Positions 48,325-61,629 of a DNA stretch of 64,000 nt are shown piece by piece (position 1 is the first letter of the stretch; each line of letters begins with the position of its first letter). Below the pieces are notes generated by a model. That model did no database searches, had not been told where the DNA came from, and saw nothing but the letters and a program-made list of their open reading frames with translations. The translations under genes and the position numbers were made by a program. Source of the DNA: Epiperipatus broadwayi (lineage: Eukaryota > Onychophora > Udeonychophora > Euonychophora > Peripatidae); NCBI GenBank assembly GCA_028023455.1, contig JAQFVV010006549.1, positions 248,001 through 312,000 on the forward strand, given 5' to 3'.

Positions 48325-50350
48325 GATGTTTATTTGTACTATCTTCATGGCATTCTAAACTTTTTAGTAGCATCTATAACAGTCTCTGTAATCTTATAAG
48401 TACCTTTCAAATTAATATATTTGTTTTTTATCTATAAGAATGTAAGTGATACATAATGTAATCCTGAATTAATCAATTCATCATTTAATTGGGCATACAC
48501 ATGGTTGTCTAATTATTTTGTCCTTGTTATTCTTAGTAAATTGCTGCATTACTCATAAAGATCAGTAAAAGAAAATCCACTTTTCACACCTCTGATTGTT
48601 TGCATAGTAATGTTTTTCATTTGGTATTTTGCCCTCTATTTAAAAGTAGTTAATTATCCATGTAAGACCCTTATTAGATTGTTAATTGAGTTGGCTATGG
48701 ACTAAATATCTAAAAAAAAATGAATCCTAAATATTCTTATAATCTGAAAAAAAAAAATTCAAGCTTGTAATATATTTCAATCTAGATTATACAATAAAAT
48801 AAAATGTATAAAATGTTTGCATTCAGTAGAAACTACCACTGGTAATAATCCAGAGTTATGATTTATTTACAGTATCTGCCATACCGTTGTTGTTATCAAT
48901 TTTTTTTGAAAGAACTTAACATGCATTTATGTATATGACTATATACATATGTATATTTAATTTGCGGTAATGTATATATATAAATTGTTGGCTGGATGAA
49001 TTAAGAAATTTCCTAGAGTGATTTTGAAAATAGGAGCTTGAATCACAGAAGTGATGAATTAAATGAATGGAGACTCCCACAATGCAGCAGACATATAGAC
49101 ATAAATAAATGTGTGTGTGTATATGAATCTGTGTAATTATGCATATATAAACAAACAAAAAAAAGTTATATCAAAATTTCTGAGATACCAGAATGCAATT
49201 ACGCGATCAAGTTTACATGTATATATATATTATGTATATAAATCGGTCTAAAAACAGTCATAACATATGAAAATATTGATAAACTGAAAACTTAGTTTAT
49301 TTAACTTAACACTTTTAAGAAGCCTAAACAGTTTCAATAATATTAAAGATTAATAATTGCGGCTGAATTTGACTTAAAGGTAAATTGCAAAATTGTTTAT
49401 TTTTCGTTTGTTAACCAACATGTTTTGTTATATGGTATATGTGTACATATATTAATTAAGAGTTAATGATATGAAAGTCAGTTTTATCTCCAAAGGTAAA
49501 TGCGTCTTCCTTTTTATTATTTATACATTTTGTTGTTGTTGTTGTTGTTTTAAATCAACAAATGCAAAAAAAAAAAAAATGCGAAAAAGAAAGTCATTTA
49601 ACTATTTGTAACTTTTGCAAATATGTTTTTTTTTATTTCATTTTAAACTAAAAAAAAGTTTCTCATAATTAATTTGTATCTTAATTACACCATTATGCAA
49701 TAAGGTGTTAATATGAATATGTAAAAATTGATGTAAACAAACTATTCACGAAACATGTGGGAAAAAACAAACAAGAAAACAAAACAAAGCAAAAAAAAAA
49801 AAACTTCTCTTTGAATATTGTAATTATTATTTATAGTCAGAACTTTTTGAGTTACATGAAAATAGCACAAATAACCGTTTTGTTTTTGTTTTTTTTTTTG
49901 GGGGGGGGTTTCAAAAATAAATTCACACTTCATTCAATGATTAAGATTTTGATAACAAATGAAATTTAGCATGAAAAAATACACATTCAAGCACACATAT
50001 TTCCATACATGAAATGCATTGTACTTGGTGTAATCGTCTGTCATATCTATGATTAAAATGTAAACAAAGATATAATCATTTTTATCAAGCTAAACTTTCT
50101 CAAATAATCTTAGTTTAAAACTATTCCAAGCAATTCTATACCTATTGGCATATATCTATTATTGCAAACTTGAAATAATAATCATAAATTATTATTATTA
50201 TTATTCTAATTATTATTACTATCATCATCATCATTACTACTATTATTATTATTATTATTATCTTTCAAAGGGACTTTATTGAATATAACAAGAAAAAAAA
50301 CCATTTATAACTATTTTACCACATGCAGATGAATTGAAGTTAATATAAAT
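48325..50350. other. AT-rich gene-free DNA
   Basis: No gene recognised. Contains short (GTT)n (about 49535-49550), homopolymer A, T and G runs and an (ATT/ATC)n tract annotated separately. Confidence 0.5.
50187..50262. repeat. (ATT)n/(ATC)n microsatellite
   Basis: Interrupted ATT, ACT and ATC triplets. It lies shortly beyond the 3' end of the minus-strand LINE and may have grown from its tail. Confidence 0.85.
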
Positions 50351-50399
50351 AAATTGAAAAGTGTAATTTGGGGGGGGGGGGGCGACAACAAAAACAAAG

Positions 50400-52125
50400 G
50401 ATATGCATGTGGTTTACAAATTTGAGTTTACTTTTTTTTTTTAAATATATATCAAATCAGTTTTGTGCACTCATAAGGCTGTTAATTCTCTTTTTTATTA
50501 GACTTTTTTCATTTATAATTTTGAGCATTGTTGCAATATGGACCAAGTGGCTGTGTACATCTTTTGGGATACAATTTTTTCATCTCTTAAGTGGAGTTGT
50601 TCCATTTTGTTCTAGAATGTATTTAGATGTCTTCTTGGATTATTGTTATACATGAAGGCGAATCTTGTACCCCATAGTGAAAATAATGTAAAAGTACTTG
50701 CTCGAATATGTGGATAGCTACCTTTAACAAATGATTATAAAAGTGTTTGAATGTCACAATTTCTTTGTTTGTACAATGATGGTATGGATGAAAGAATATT
50801 ATCAAAGCAGGGCAGGTAAAAAGAAAATGTTCTTGTGTCTCAGTTTCTCTATGACATAACCAGCATATGACTTCTGTATTTATGTAATGCCTTCTTTATC
50901 TATAAAAGTGCAATTTTGGTAGTGCTTCAAAATTTAATTTGAGCAGAAAATCATAATATTTGTGTTCTAATGACCAGAATTTAAATTTTTGGGTTAGTTG
51001 TCTATTGTTAATGTTTAGAATTTTTATCATTTAAGGGAGAGCAAATTATCTGGTATACATCCCAATATTTAAGATTTATTTTGAGGTGGTGAATAAGTAA
51101 ATTTTGGAATGTTAAGAATTATTGTAAGCAAGGTTTTTCAATGTCCATTGTCTGATGGTGGTTTATCTGTTAGGATAATCTTGAAGAACACTTTCATGTA
51201 TGGAAATAAATGAGCATATGCAGAAATAAGATTTAATGTCTTTTGAATATTAAAAATATGTATTGAATGTTGTCCCAAACCATCTTGCATTAGAGGAGCT
51301 TGAATACATTTAAGTGAAACTAAAACAATCTGTTTTCCCACAGCAACTTTCTACATAATGAGTTTATTTTACTAGTAAAAGATTTAGTGTATAGTATTAT
51401 TAGAGAATAGTATGTGATTCGAGTCATAATTAATAGATTAAACAGGGATACTTTTGAATGCAATGATAGGTAAGATTTTGAAAGTGAATCAATTATGTTT
51501 TCAATTTTATTTTTAATTTTGTCTTGTATTTGTCAACACAGTTCTAGAATGCTCTAATAGAAGGGGAGTCCTACAAAAGAGCTAGGTTTTTCTTTAAAAT
51601 GTAGTGTGAAATTGTCTTGTATATATTGACCATGCAGAAGATTTACCCATGTTAAACTCCAGCTTGTATTTATTAGTGTACGAATTAAGAATTTTAAATA
51701 GAGTTGGAATCTGTTTTTTAGAAGTTAAAAAAATCAAGACATCATTCATGTAGGCAATACAGGAGATGTTTGCTTTCAGCCCAGGTATGTATAGGTCTGA
51801 TAATTCTTTTTCTATCATATTCAGTAAGGGATTGATATAGAAAATAAAAAGAGCACTTGCTGGTGAACCTTGTGGAATTGAACAGTAAGGTACAAAAGAA
51901 AGTAAATTCTTACCATTAAGTTTAATATGTATTTCTTAACTTAATAGAAGATTGGTGATTAAATATATTAAGGATCTCAGTATTGCTGTGTCTGCTAATG
52001 CTTCAACAAGGAGTTCAATTGGAATCATATCAAATGTTGATTTTATAACCAGTTGGATCACAACTGGACTATATTTTTTATTATTTCTGACAGAATCAAC
52101 AACTGTTTTGATAGAAAGGCTTCTC
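50400..52125 (-). mobile_element. 5'-truncated LINE, same family as the 59-64 kb copy
   Basis: The minus-strand translation gives VVDSVRNNKKYSPV, STFDMIPIELLVEALA, YLITNLLLS, SIPQGSPASALFIFYINPLL, CIAYMNDVLIFLTSKKQIPTL and YKLEFNMGKSSA, followed far downstream by a zinc-finger block TEVICWLCHRETETQEHF. Each has a direct counterpart in the copy at 62.3-63.7 kb (for example SIPQGSPNSSLLFMFYINPL and CIAYIDDFTVFLTSKKQLPTL). The catalytic YIDD is here YMND and stops are frequent, so it is dead. It lacks ORF1 and the endonuclease. Confidence 0.85.
51594..51818 (-). pseudogene. LINE RT catalytic-box fragment (YMND)
   Basis: A 74-codon frame. CIAYMNDVLIFLTSKK (residues about 20-35) corresponds to the YxDD catalytic region, with the first Asp replaced by Asn, which abolishes metal binding in known RTs. 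The helix PTLFKILNSYTNKYKLEFN follows as in the plus-strand relative. Confidence 0.78.
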
Positions 52126-52129
52126 TAGG

Positions 52130-52610
52130 ATTTCCAAATATATAGACTGTCTACTGATCTCATTCCTGGGAAATGTATTAACACACAAACATATGTCAAA
52201 AATGTACCCATTTATTCATCTCCTTTTAAATGGTTGATTACAATATTTTACATGATTTTAATTGTTAGTAGATTTTCATTATTCAAGTTCAATTTATTAC
52301 ATTGCAACAAAAAAATTTGTAATGAAAGATGTTTAGATTTTATTAATTTTCTTACTGAGAATTTCAAGTCATAATATTAATATAAGATTCGATAGCTCTA
52401 TGATTGGATGCATCATATGTAACAGAGAGGGTCCTGACCTTACATGACAATAGACTTGATAGATCATCTGAGTGGCCAAGCAAGCATATCTAGGATCTTA
52501 AAATATATAGACTCCTGTCCACTCTGATCTTATTCCTGGAAGACGATGTACTAACACACAAATATATATCAAAAATTTACCTGCATACTCCTCACCTCCA
52601 TTTTGAAATT
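52130..52610. repeat. Two diverged direct copies of a repeat of about 100 bp
   Basis: 52130-52220 and 52487-52600 share TCTAGGAT, ATATATAGACT, CTGATCT(C/T)ATTCCTGG, TAACACACAAA and TCAAAAAT(G/T)TACC in order. A possible tRNA-like segment with GATTCGATAGCTC lies between them (about 52386). Confidence 0.55.
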
Positions 52611-55130
52611 TCATTAATTTTAGAGTTCAAACTCAGAGAGAATGTGCATAAAATTCCACTTCCAATTATATCAATATCACTACTTATAATGTGTGAATAT
52701 GTTATAAATTGAGGACTGAATATAAAAAAACACAAATGATAGTCTTTAATTTAAAATCATATGTTTAACAAATTTATTTACAATTAACATAATTTGTGCA
52801 ATGATGTTTATAAGAAAAATAAATAATTTGTTTAGATATAGATAAACATTATTTGATTATTATGGTTAATATCATTAATCCACTCCTTGTTTCCCTTCAA
52901 ACAATATTCATCCAATATCAATGCTAATACAAATAAATAAATTATAATTTGTTGTTATTTATATATACTCTTGCTTGCTAATTTAAATGTGATCAAAATC
53001 ATGATTTGTTATCTCCAAAAGTTTATTGATGAATTCATATCAATACCATAATAGTGGTATAGGGTCCACCTTTCTATTTATGGTAGTTTATTACAAAGAT
53101 GGCTAAGACCATTTACACTAGAGATTATTAATTGTATATACTTAAAACAAATAAATAAATGATGAAATGATAAGTAATAACAAATAAAAAAAACAAATAA
53201 CAGGATCACTGTACAAATATCAGCATTTAATGTATAATAGGGTAAAAGTTTACTTCTCCCCTGGTGGTGATTAAATTTATCTGCAAGCAAGTTTATGCCT
53301 GAACCTATATTTTATTTCAATTTACAAATAAAGCTAATATTGCTTTCTCTTTTTTAACCTATCATGAGTTTACCCCTTCCCCTTCAATCTATAGTAAAGG
53401 GAAGAGATAAACAAAAAATATACATACAATAATATTAAATTGTGACATCAACCTAAGATCAATTAAGAGACCACAAGAAAAATCTAAAAAAATTATAAAT
53501 GTCATCTTTGATCCAGTTTATATTTTTGTTGGTGGGGTTCGAATATTCTAGAATACATATGATGCTGATCAGCAATTCTTTCATTATATGGCCTGCTTTA
53601 AGATGTTCTGTTTGCAGCTTCCCATTTAAATAGTAAATTTTATAGTGTTCATAGCATAGATGAATAGATGCAATGTCAAATTAAATTTGGTACTGGTAAT
53701 TACAGTTCCATGGTTGATGACTTTCTTTCCCCAATGTAACTTAACATTTAGCAAGGTATGATTGTGTAGGTTTTTTTATAAATGTAGTTAATAAAAGTTC
53801 TTGAGTAAATTGAAAAGCAAGATATTTGCTGTTGATAATCTCGAGTTAGAGTTTATCTCCAGCTTAAATATGGAAATGCTCTTGAAATATTAAATAATTT
53901 AAAGCTGTTTTTGAAACTTTTAATTTAGAATCTCTTAACCATCTGCATGATAATCTGGGTTTTTAATTCAGCTTTACTCTGTATCCTGGGAGCTATTTTG
54001 ATTTAATGCATTTACTTGACTGGTGGCAGACTTTTCTGTTCAAAATGCAAGTTCAATGTTTCCCCTCAAAAAATGATATTTTGGTTAATTGATGAGAGTT
54101 TTTGATTAATTTTGAGGTCATTTGTTTATATCTTTTGTTCATCACCAAAATGTGGTTGTTCTATTTGGTCTTGAATTTGATGTTTTCAAACAGCAGTTTC
54201 ATGTTCATGTATTTGATTAATTATTTACATTATTTGTTATAGTTCATATATATAATAGATTAATAACAATGAAAAATTTCTTTGTTATTTCCTTCCTTTA
54301 AGTATTTTTTTATATTTTGTTTGCATTTTAACTTGATCGTCCTTTCCTTGTAATGTTGTAATGTATGGGAATTAAGCAACAATTGACAAGAGATTTTTAA
54401 CAATGGTAAGTATTAGTGTCTACATTTAATAGTTTAGTTCAGATAGCATATTTATCATACATTTATTAAATGTTTAATTGAAATAAAAATTAAATGCTTA
54501 AGCATGGAAACACTTAGTTGTTTCTTTGCTACAGTGCTCATGACCAATTTCATCTTTTGGTAACAAGTTTTGTTTGATTTGCATTCTCATTATACATATA
54601 GTTGGTTTTCTATTAAATGTAGAGAATGTTGTTATTGTGGGTCTTGGGTTTGAATTAAGTGAGAGTGCTTTTTTTAGTTTTGGAATGGTAAAAGACCACA
54701 TCTTACAATGTATGTATATTTATAATCTGATGCATCAACATGAGATCTGATTACACTAACCAGTATTTTTGAGATAGTATATTTTTGTAAGATAGTTGAA
54801 CTAACAATGACGCAATCACATGTTCCTGAGAGACATGTAGATTTTAATAATGAAAAAAAAAGTTTAAATAGAATAAGTTTGTTTGTTTTGTTAAAATAAA
54901 TTCAACAGGTTATAGAAGTGGGAAAATTTTTGCAGTAGTTTGTTTTAAATTAATAAAAGTAAAATAGTGTTGATAGCAAAAGTATATTTTTAAAACATAT
55001 AAAAAAGTTTATTTGTGATAAGTGATTGCCAAAAATGAGAATAATGTATATATATACACATAGTATAATAAGAATGATTTTCATTTTATAAAATTTTTTT
55101 GGCTTTGAGAAAATAAACACATTATATGTT
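52610..55130. other. AT-rich DNA with a possible old coding relic
   Basis: Minus-strand translation of about 53500-53690 gives an open stretch with GKLQTEHLKAGHIMKELL and SNPTNKNINWIKDD, and 54498-54701 is a 67-codon minus frame. Both look somewhat coding-like, but I cannot place them in a family. Nothing else is seen. Confidence 0.35.
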
Positions 55131-55297
55131 ATATGTATAAAAGATTTTTGTAGAAGTGAGCATTAGAAAGTTGAAGATAGGACATAATAAGATGGCAAAT
55201 GAAGGACTTTGATGAGAATTTGGCATATGTTTAGCTAAAATAAGCCAGAGTGGGGTAGAAAGTTTATAAAAAATTATTAAGTGTAGAAAATAGAGAA

Positions 55298-56007
55298 GTG
55301 TATAGATTTATATATTGTAAATATGGAATTGGAAGAAATAAGAGTTGTAATTTGATAATAAAGGGGGAATGGCCTGTTTCATTTTTAAAATCTGAAATAG
55401 TTGAAAAGGTAAAAAAAACCTACAGAAATGTAAATGTTGATGAGGGTAATATGGAGAAGATAAGGCAAGGAAGTAAAAAAATGATAAATCAAAATAAACT
55501 ACAAATAAAAGAAATTCAACTTCAAGTAATAGAAATGATAAAAAAAGGGCAACAGGATCTAAAGAAAAATATAGAAGAAATGAATCAAAAGATGAAAGAA
55601 ATGAAGCAAGAGATAAGAGATAGGACAGATCAATTGCAAAATGCAATAAAATCAGTAGAGAAATGGCTAAATAAAATATTGAAGGAGTAGAGCATGAGAT
55701 AATGCTAGTGAAATTAGAGATACAATTAGTAAATACTGAAATTATAAAAGTCACTTTAGAGGAAGGAAAAATTGAAAGGGAACTTACAGATAGCCAGAAA
55801 GAGAATGTTAGGGTACATAGAGTGGAAACAGAAGTAATACAGATTAAAGAGGTATTGCAGAATCAATTAAAAATGATAAATGAAGTTGTAGGAATTAGAG
55901 AGAAAAGATTTCGTGATGAGATGAAAAGCAGAATGGGGAATATACAAAAGAAGTTATACATTATGCAGAAACAGAAGATAGAAAGAAATAACAAGATAAG
56001 AATATAG
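55298..56007 (+). pseudogene. Coiled-coil protein frames, probably transposon ORF1/gag-like
   Basis: Two plus-strand frames of 130 codons (55298-55690) and 101 codons (55702-56007), separated by a stop and a frame change. The first has a Lys/Glu/Gln-rich heptad pattern from about residue 55 to its end (for example MKEMKQEIRDRTDQLQNAIK), and the second continues as charged helix. A further basic segment with RVAKRVKELPNKIGWLKKYY follows at about 56130-56200 in a different frame. There is no zinc knuckle or RT next to it. Long coiled coils occur in LINE ORF1 and some gag proteins, which is the basis of the guess; a host exon is not excluded. The minus-strand frame over the same bases is a shadow. 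Confidence 0.45.
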
Positions 56008-56209
56008 ATAGAGCAGAATGTCCGGAAGTAAAAATAGGCCTGGATCAGAGATTTTAAAGAACTATGAAAAGACTTTTAAAAAGTCTGTGTACTACAAGAA
56101 ACAGGGGTTGGAGTAAATTAATAAAATGTCATCAAGTTAGAGTGGCAAAGCGAGTAAAAGAACTGCCCAATAAGATCGGTTGGTTGAAGAAATATTATTA
56201 ACCAAAAGT

Positions 56210-58470
56210 TCAGACATATAAGATGCTTTTTTTTGTTTAGCTATACTTAATTAGGTGTATTACACTGTATTAACCAAGTAAAATCTTTTTTTGTAATTTT
56301 TTTTTTTTTTGACAGGCTTTGAAGCTATATATATATGCACATATATAGACTTCTTGTTCGCATATAAAAAAAAATTACGAACAAAATTTAAATTCCAAAG
56401 TTTAATACATATAATAAATAAAAGTTGAATATATATATTATAAATACACAGATAATATATATGGTATAATTAATTATGTAGTTATTTTGTGTTAAATACA
56501 ATATATTTTTCTAAAATTTAAAAAAGAGAATGTATTCTAAATTTAACTTAAAAGTAATTTAAAAGAAAAAGGTGTTTTTCTTTTAACAATAAAAAAAAAA
56601 AAAGCTGGAAATGACACTCTAGAAAAAGTAATTAAAATTCTGGTAAACAGACTACTAGATTAAAATTTAGATAAATAATTAAAACAATCTAATTAAAAAG
56701 ACTTATTTCCGTTCAAAAATAAGAGCATGCAAATAAGGTATTGGTCAAGTAAGCTCAGATCTCAGTGAAAGTAATTAAATTATTTATACCCAATAGTTCA
56801 AAGGATTTAAATAACAAGAAATAATTCTGAATGAGAGATAAGATAACTCCAAATCATATACATAGTGCTGAAAATTATGATCAAAATTCTGCCTCCATTA
56901 TTATTTTTCTATTATTCTATCTTGATCTTGCCAGTGAATATTATTCTGCTAGTTATTATCATTCAGCCATTATGATTATTCTGCTTTAATTAATTTTTAT
57001 CTGATCGTTCCAGCAAGTCTACTATGCAAAAGTAGAGAAGCCATTATCTGCCTTGCTCTGTCAAGTTGACAGAGTGCAGTCCAGAAAACCATTGCTGAGT
57101 CCCAAAAAAGAAGATACATATGAAGAAACATCCAAATGTATGTCTGTCATGCATCCACCTTAGAAAAGGAAAAGGTTGATGTCCAGTGCTACAGGAAGAA
57201 CCAGCCACCAAACCAAGAACTACACTTGCAAAATAAATGTGAAATAACAATTTAAACTTCCATCCACCATAACTATCATTTTAAAGAATCAATGCCACAA
57301 ATACCTAAAGATTGAACAAAAATTATTATGCTGAAAGACAAGTTAAACTTTAAACTAATATTTAGTTATTCATTATCTCCAATTTAATAAAATATGTTAA
57401 TGAATAGTTATGTAATTAATCTGTTTATGAGCAGGTATAGCAAGAAGTTGTAGTTTGTTCTATTTAAATATTACCCCACAATTTAGTCAGCACTAATGGT
57501 AATAAATTAGTTCACAAAAATGCAATTAACCTGTAAATGCAATCTGCAATGCTATTAAAAAGTGAGCATTAAATATGTTAATTGACTAAATTTAATTATG
57601 AGCTGAGGGCAGTTATGCTGCATAGACAAGCTAGATTGAAGGTCTATTAAGTAGATGTAAATTTTAGCTAACTAGTCTTGTATTTGAATTATTATTGATA
57701 GGAATATAGGCTGGTATTTGTCAATTCAGGTAATGAGTTACATCTGATTTTCATTCTTATGTAATGCAAAAATATTAAATGACTGTAACATTATTTGCAA
57801 CTACTGATCCTTAGAACCATTATCTTATTGTGTTTAAACAGTGATGTGCAGTAGGTGATCAATTCCTATCATATGCCATCCATTTTCTTTCATACATATT
57901 GGGTAATGATATGTATATGATTGCCAGTCACTGTATGCTATATATATTGTAGAAGTTTAATTCCTAACATCTGCATATAATTTCTTCATGTATGTGTTCT
58001 TACATAATTATTGTAGTACAATGTGGCTTCATTAATTTGCATTAATTTTATTACCTATTGCATACTAATAACATAACTTGTACTTGATCAAACAGTCAAA
58101 TGATATTAGCCTATTTTTAAGCTTGTACCAGTTAGCATTTAAACAGAATGTAAACTGTAATCCATTCAGACAATTAACATTAATAATATCAAATAGGAAT
58201 TATTTTAAAATATGGAATAATTACATGCTGTAGATTATATCTATGCATAATTAAAATCAAAATAATACTAATAAAACTTGGAATGTTTTATTTACCTTAA
58301 GTTAATTTATAAATCAATTGAGTAAAGTGTGTTTTGGGTCTTACAAAGGTGAATAAATAGCGTTGTCTCATTATTTTTGGCATTTTTAATCTTTATTTGC
58401 CATCAACAATTTAAGTAATTAGTTAAAAGTCTCATGTTTTCTCTCTGTTCTCAATGGGCTTTAAAAAAAA
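56210..58470. other. AT-rich gene-free DNA
   Basis: No gene recognised. About 57005-57250 is less AT-rich and includes a near-palindrome CTCTGTCAAGTTGACAGAG, but I cannot assign it. Confidence 0.45.
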
Positions 58471-58479
58471 GTTGGTAGT

Positions 58480-58575
58480 CTATGATGTCAGAATGGGTAA
58501 TGCACTGGTAGATTACCCTCATGTGATTTAGATGTGGTTTGTGCAATTCTGACAGTTACTATATATATATATTCT
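58480..58575 (+). repeat. Possible tRNA-like SINE fragment
   Basis: GATGTCAGAATGGGTAATGC begins the segment and GTGCAATTCTGAC closes it as a near-complement, with CACTGGTAGATTACCC between and a TA run after. This is the layout of a tRNA-like fold with acceptor-type pairing, followed by a simple tail. No good B box is seen. Confidence 0.4.
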
Positions 58576-58977
58576 GTTGAGTTTATGCAAATATTTTTAT
58601 TTGCACACAAATTCTATTTCAATTAAATCTGTACTTGGGTTGATTTCTTTATAGTTTTTCTGTTGTAGTTTTCTACAAAAGATAATGCATTTAAAGTGAA
58701 GACATGTATGTGTATTTACAAATCTTTATTTAGATATATGTTTCTATACCAGAAGACATTACAATTATCAATATCGAGCGCCACCTGGTTTAACACATGG
58801 TCGCATGTATACTAAAAGTCTCCTGCTGTTATTAATATTTTTACTTCCCAACTCCATTAGGAAAGGTAATTTAAAAAAAAAATATTTTTTTTTAAAATAC
58901 AAAATTTATATACATATCATAAAAGTTTGCAATTCTTCGTTGTGCGGCTGTGAAAATCAAACACCTAGATAACGTAA

Positions 58978-59514
58978 ATGGCTGACGTGAGTGAAAAAGC
59001 AAACGTAAAAAATGTCACTTTAATAGATAAAAAAAACATTCGCTGATATTGCATAAAAAAACACAACAGAAACTACGAGCATAATTTTTAATCCCTCTTC
59101 CCATTGCGTAAAAAAACACAACAGAAACTACGAGCATAATTTTTAATCCCTCTTCCCAAAGATTTAGAAGATCTACCACTAGTGATATTGAAAAATCAAA
59201 ATGGAGAAGGAACACAATTTCCCCCTTCTGTAATATGGAATGCTGATATGCTAGATAGCATTTCTGAGAAATTCCACAACACAATTCCTAATGGTCTTTT
59301 TAACACTTTCCGTCGTTTTTTTCACACATTGTTCAATAGTTTTATCAGCCACAGATATTAATTGTTCTTTGTGTAAATTCCCAAGAGCGTTACTATATGA
59401 AGCACTCACTCTGCACAATCTATGGGACAGTGTTCTATGCTTAGCTGATCATCCCAATCAAAGATACCTCATCATAAAATTTCATAATCCAAAACAAAAA
59501 AAAAAAGATTTAAA
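58978..59514 (+). pseudogene. LINE ORF1 N-terminal region, broken
   Basis: Starts ATG GCT GAC GTG AGT and runs 22 codons to a TGA at the 55-bp duplication. Coding-like sequence then continues in other frames, for example PPSVIWNADMLDSISEKFHN at about 59222-59280 and a 75-codon frame at 59291-59518. No domain is recognised. It leads directly into the CCHC-containing frame. Confidence 0.55.
59048..59157. repeat. 55-bp tandem duplication in LINE ORF1
   Basis: Two adjacent 55-bp copies (59048-59102, 59103-59157) that differ at a single visible base (GCATAAA/GCGTAAA). As 55 is not divisible by three, the duplication shifts the ORF1 frame. Confidence 0.93.
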
Positions 59515-60054
59515 ATGAAGATCAAAACACTGGGTCAATTTGCTCTAATTGCTGTAGATGAAAACAAACAGAAATACATAACTGGCATGTTGAAAAATGC
59601 ATACCTAGGCTACTCCATACAGGATTTTAAAAAATTAATGGAGCCATTTGGAAAGGTGGTCTCATTGCAACCAGTTTACCTAAAAGACACTCCAGTTCCA
59701 ATATACAGCAATAGCTATGAATTTAAAGTCAAGCTAAATAAAAACATTGATCCAACCACTATACCTACTCAGATTACTGACCAAGAAGCAACAATTTGCC
59801 TATATATAAGGGGATTAAAGCCACAATGTTTCTCTTGTCACCAGCATAGACATCTAGCAATAAACTGCACAACAACTCAATGCTTACAATGTAATCAGGT
59901 GGGTAAACATACACCTAAATGCATTCATAATAAAAACCAAGACAATAGTGATAAAACATCTAATCCACACATAACCTCTCCCACAAATGAAGATGCTTCA
60001 CCAATTGAACTCTCCATTGAGCAGACTAATCCAAGTCCTCAGCACAACCATTAA
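59515..60054 (+). pseudogene. LINE ORF1 with two CCHC-type zinc knuckles
   Basis: A 179-codon frame. Residues about 25-100 form a mixed alpha/beta segment before the knuckles, as in gag-like ORF1 proteins. The first knuckle is C105-x2-C108-x4-H113-x4-C118, a standard retroviral-type spacing; the second, C123-x2-C126-x5-H132-x3-C136, is atypical. A polar Ser/Thr/Pro/Asn-rich tail follows. Role by family: an RNA-binding chaperone in the retrotransposon particle. The frame start follows a poly-A run where the previous frame (59291-59518) ends with an overlap, suggesting a slippage-type indel. It continues after another frameshift at 59987-60499. Confidence 0.75.
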
Positions 60055-60499
60055 CATCAGCAGCAAAACTTCTCAGGCTGATAATAATGAAACTCTCACC
60101 TCATCAGCCAAACCATGTAAAGAGTTAGATCCAACTCATATAGCTAATGTACCATGCTCAATTATTCACAATGACAATATCAGCCAATTTGCACCTGTAA
60201 TAAATAAGACCAGCATAGATGTTATGGATACACGGGCACCACCATTACCAACAATTGAAAGCTGTGACCCAGACTACACTGCTAAAAGAAAACATGGGCG
60301 ACCACAAAAAGATCAAGATAATAAAAAAATAAAAACACTTGATACCGAAATTAATCAAACATGTTCCACTAATAACAGCATTCATAACCCAGAATTCTGT
60401 AACCCCCACTTAACAGACACTCAACAAACACAGGAAGCTCTAACTAAGCCAAAAAAATTTCATCTGTCCACTTACCAAAGTCTCAAATATAAGCAATGA
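59987..60499 (+). pseudogene. LINE ORF1 C-terminal polar tail
   Basis: A 170-codon frame overlapping the end of the knuckle frame in another register, so the two were probably one protein. It is rich in Thr, Asn, Ser and Pro with a basic patch KRKHGRPQKDQDNKKIK at residues about 104-120 that resembles an AT-hook or nuclear-localisation motif. It ends 275 bases before the ORF2 start. Confidence 0.6.
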
Positions 60500-60773
60500 A
60501 TCAAAAACAAACCCTGAAGATAAACATATATACACTAGTATATCAACAAATATTACACATTCTCTGAAAAAGAAAGTAATGCAAGCAAACCATCTCTTAA
60601 ATATTTTGATGCCCTAGATGCCAACCCTGAAAATTTTAATTTTGAGTTGTAGCTGATTTTTTTTTCTGCATAAAATACTTTTTCTAAATCTTTTAAACAA
60701 GGCAACAAATGAAATCACAATCCAGCCAATTTAAACATATACTTTAATTTTTTTTTTCTACATTTAGTTTCAA

Positions 60774-61625
60774 CATGGAAATAAAGATAGGAGTTTTCAA
60801 CGTTCGAGGTCTAAACTCGATTAAGAAAAACTTCCAGCTAAGTAAATGGATTCAATTTACACAGCCACACATCCTGGGTCGAAATGAAAATATATAGTGT
60901 TTCTCAGATTGACCCCACAATCTTTTTAAGGACCCAAGGTTTTTCCACTTGTTCATGAGATTCATCATCACCTTCAGGAGGCACTGGCCTGGTCATCACA
61001 AGAAGCTGCCATTTTTCATCCTTTAAAATTTTATATATCGACTCAAACATACTGTTGCACTCAACATAATTTTTGTTTACATACCTCCTGGACCAGCTGT
61101 TATCTCAAGATTACTGCTTACCATCAACTCACTACTATCATCAACTTCTTACCCAGTTATCTTAATGGGTGATTTTAACATGAGTCATCACACTTTTGTT
61201 TCAAAGTGGCTGTATCAACTTGCAATACCACTAATGAGTACTGAAGGTTTCTTACCACCCAACTCCATCTCTTTCTAAACAGTCCTTACACCTCACTTAT
61301 TGACTTGTGTTTTTATTCACCCATGCTTCATCACTTAATTATGTTAACACTTAATCCCTCACTTTTCTCTGATCATTCTATCCAAATGCTTGAACTCAAT
61401 CTAAGTACAATGCAAACATCAACAATTCAACTTCATAAAACAATAAGAATAATTCTTCCTGCACACACTTCTGAATTTTTGTACTCTGAAACATATATTA
61501 TGTTATTTAAACTTAGCACTATGCAACTTGATCCTGTTCAATGGTACATTTCTTTTAACAACATTCTGTCATTTAATATAAATCATATTACCCAAACCAC
61601 ACCACCACCCTCTGGCCGATGAGCT
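60774..61625 (+). pseudogene. LINE ORF2, APE-type endonuclease region
   Basis: From ATG at 60774 the translation begins MEIKIGVFNVRGLNSIKKNF, the N-terminal strand of APE-type endonucleases (xNVRGL). After about 40 codons the frame is lost near 60890, where the catalytic Glu block is garbled. Further on, VYIPPGPAVISRLLLTINSL, then VILMGDFNMSHH (catalytic GDFN), then LFSDHSIQ (catalytic SDH) appear in shifting frames. Role by family: it nicks target DNA to prime reverse transcription. It is not functional here. Confidence 0.78.
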
Positions 61626-61629
61626 ACAT

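Noticed and set aside
55308-55754. 148-codon minus-strand frame
   Set aside because: It is the complement of the coiled-coil frames; its Leu/Ser/Phe-rich content is what a Lys/Glu-rich coding strand gives in reverse.
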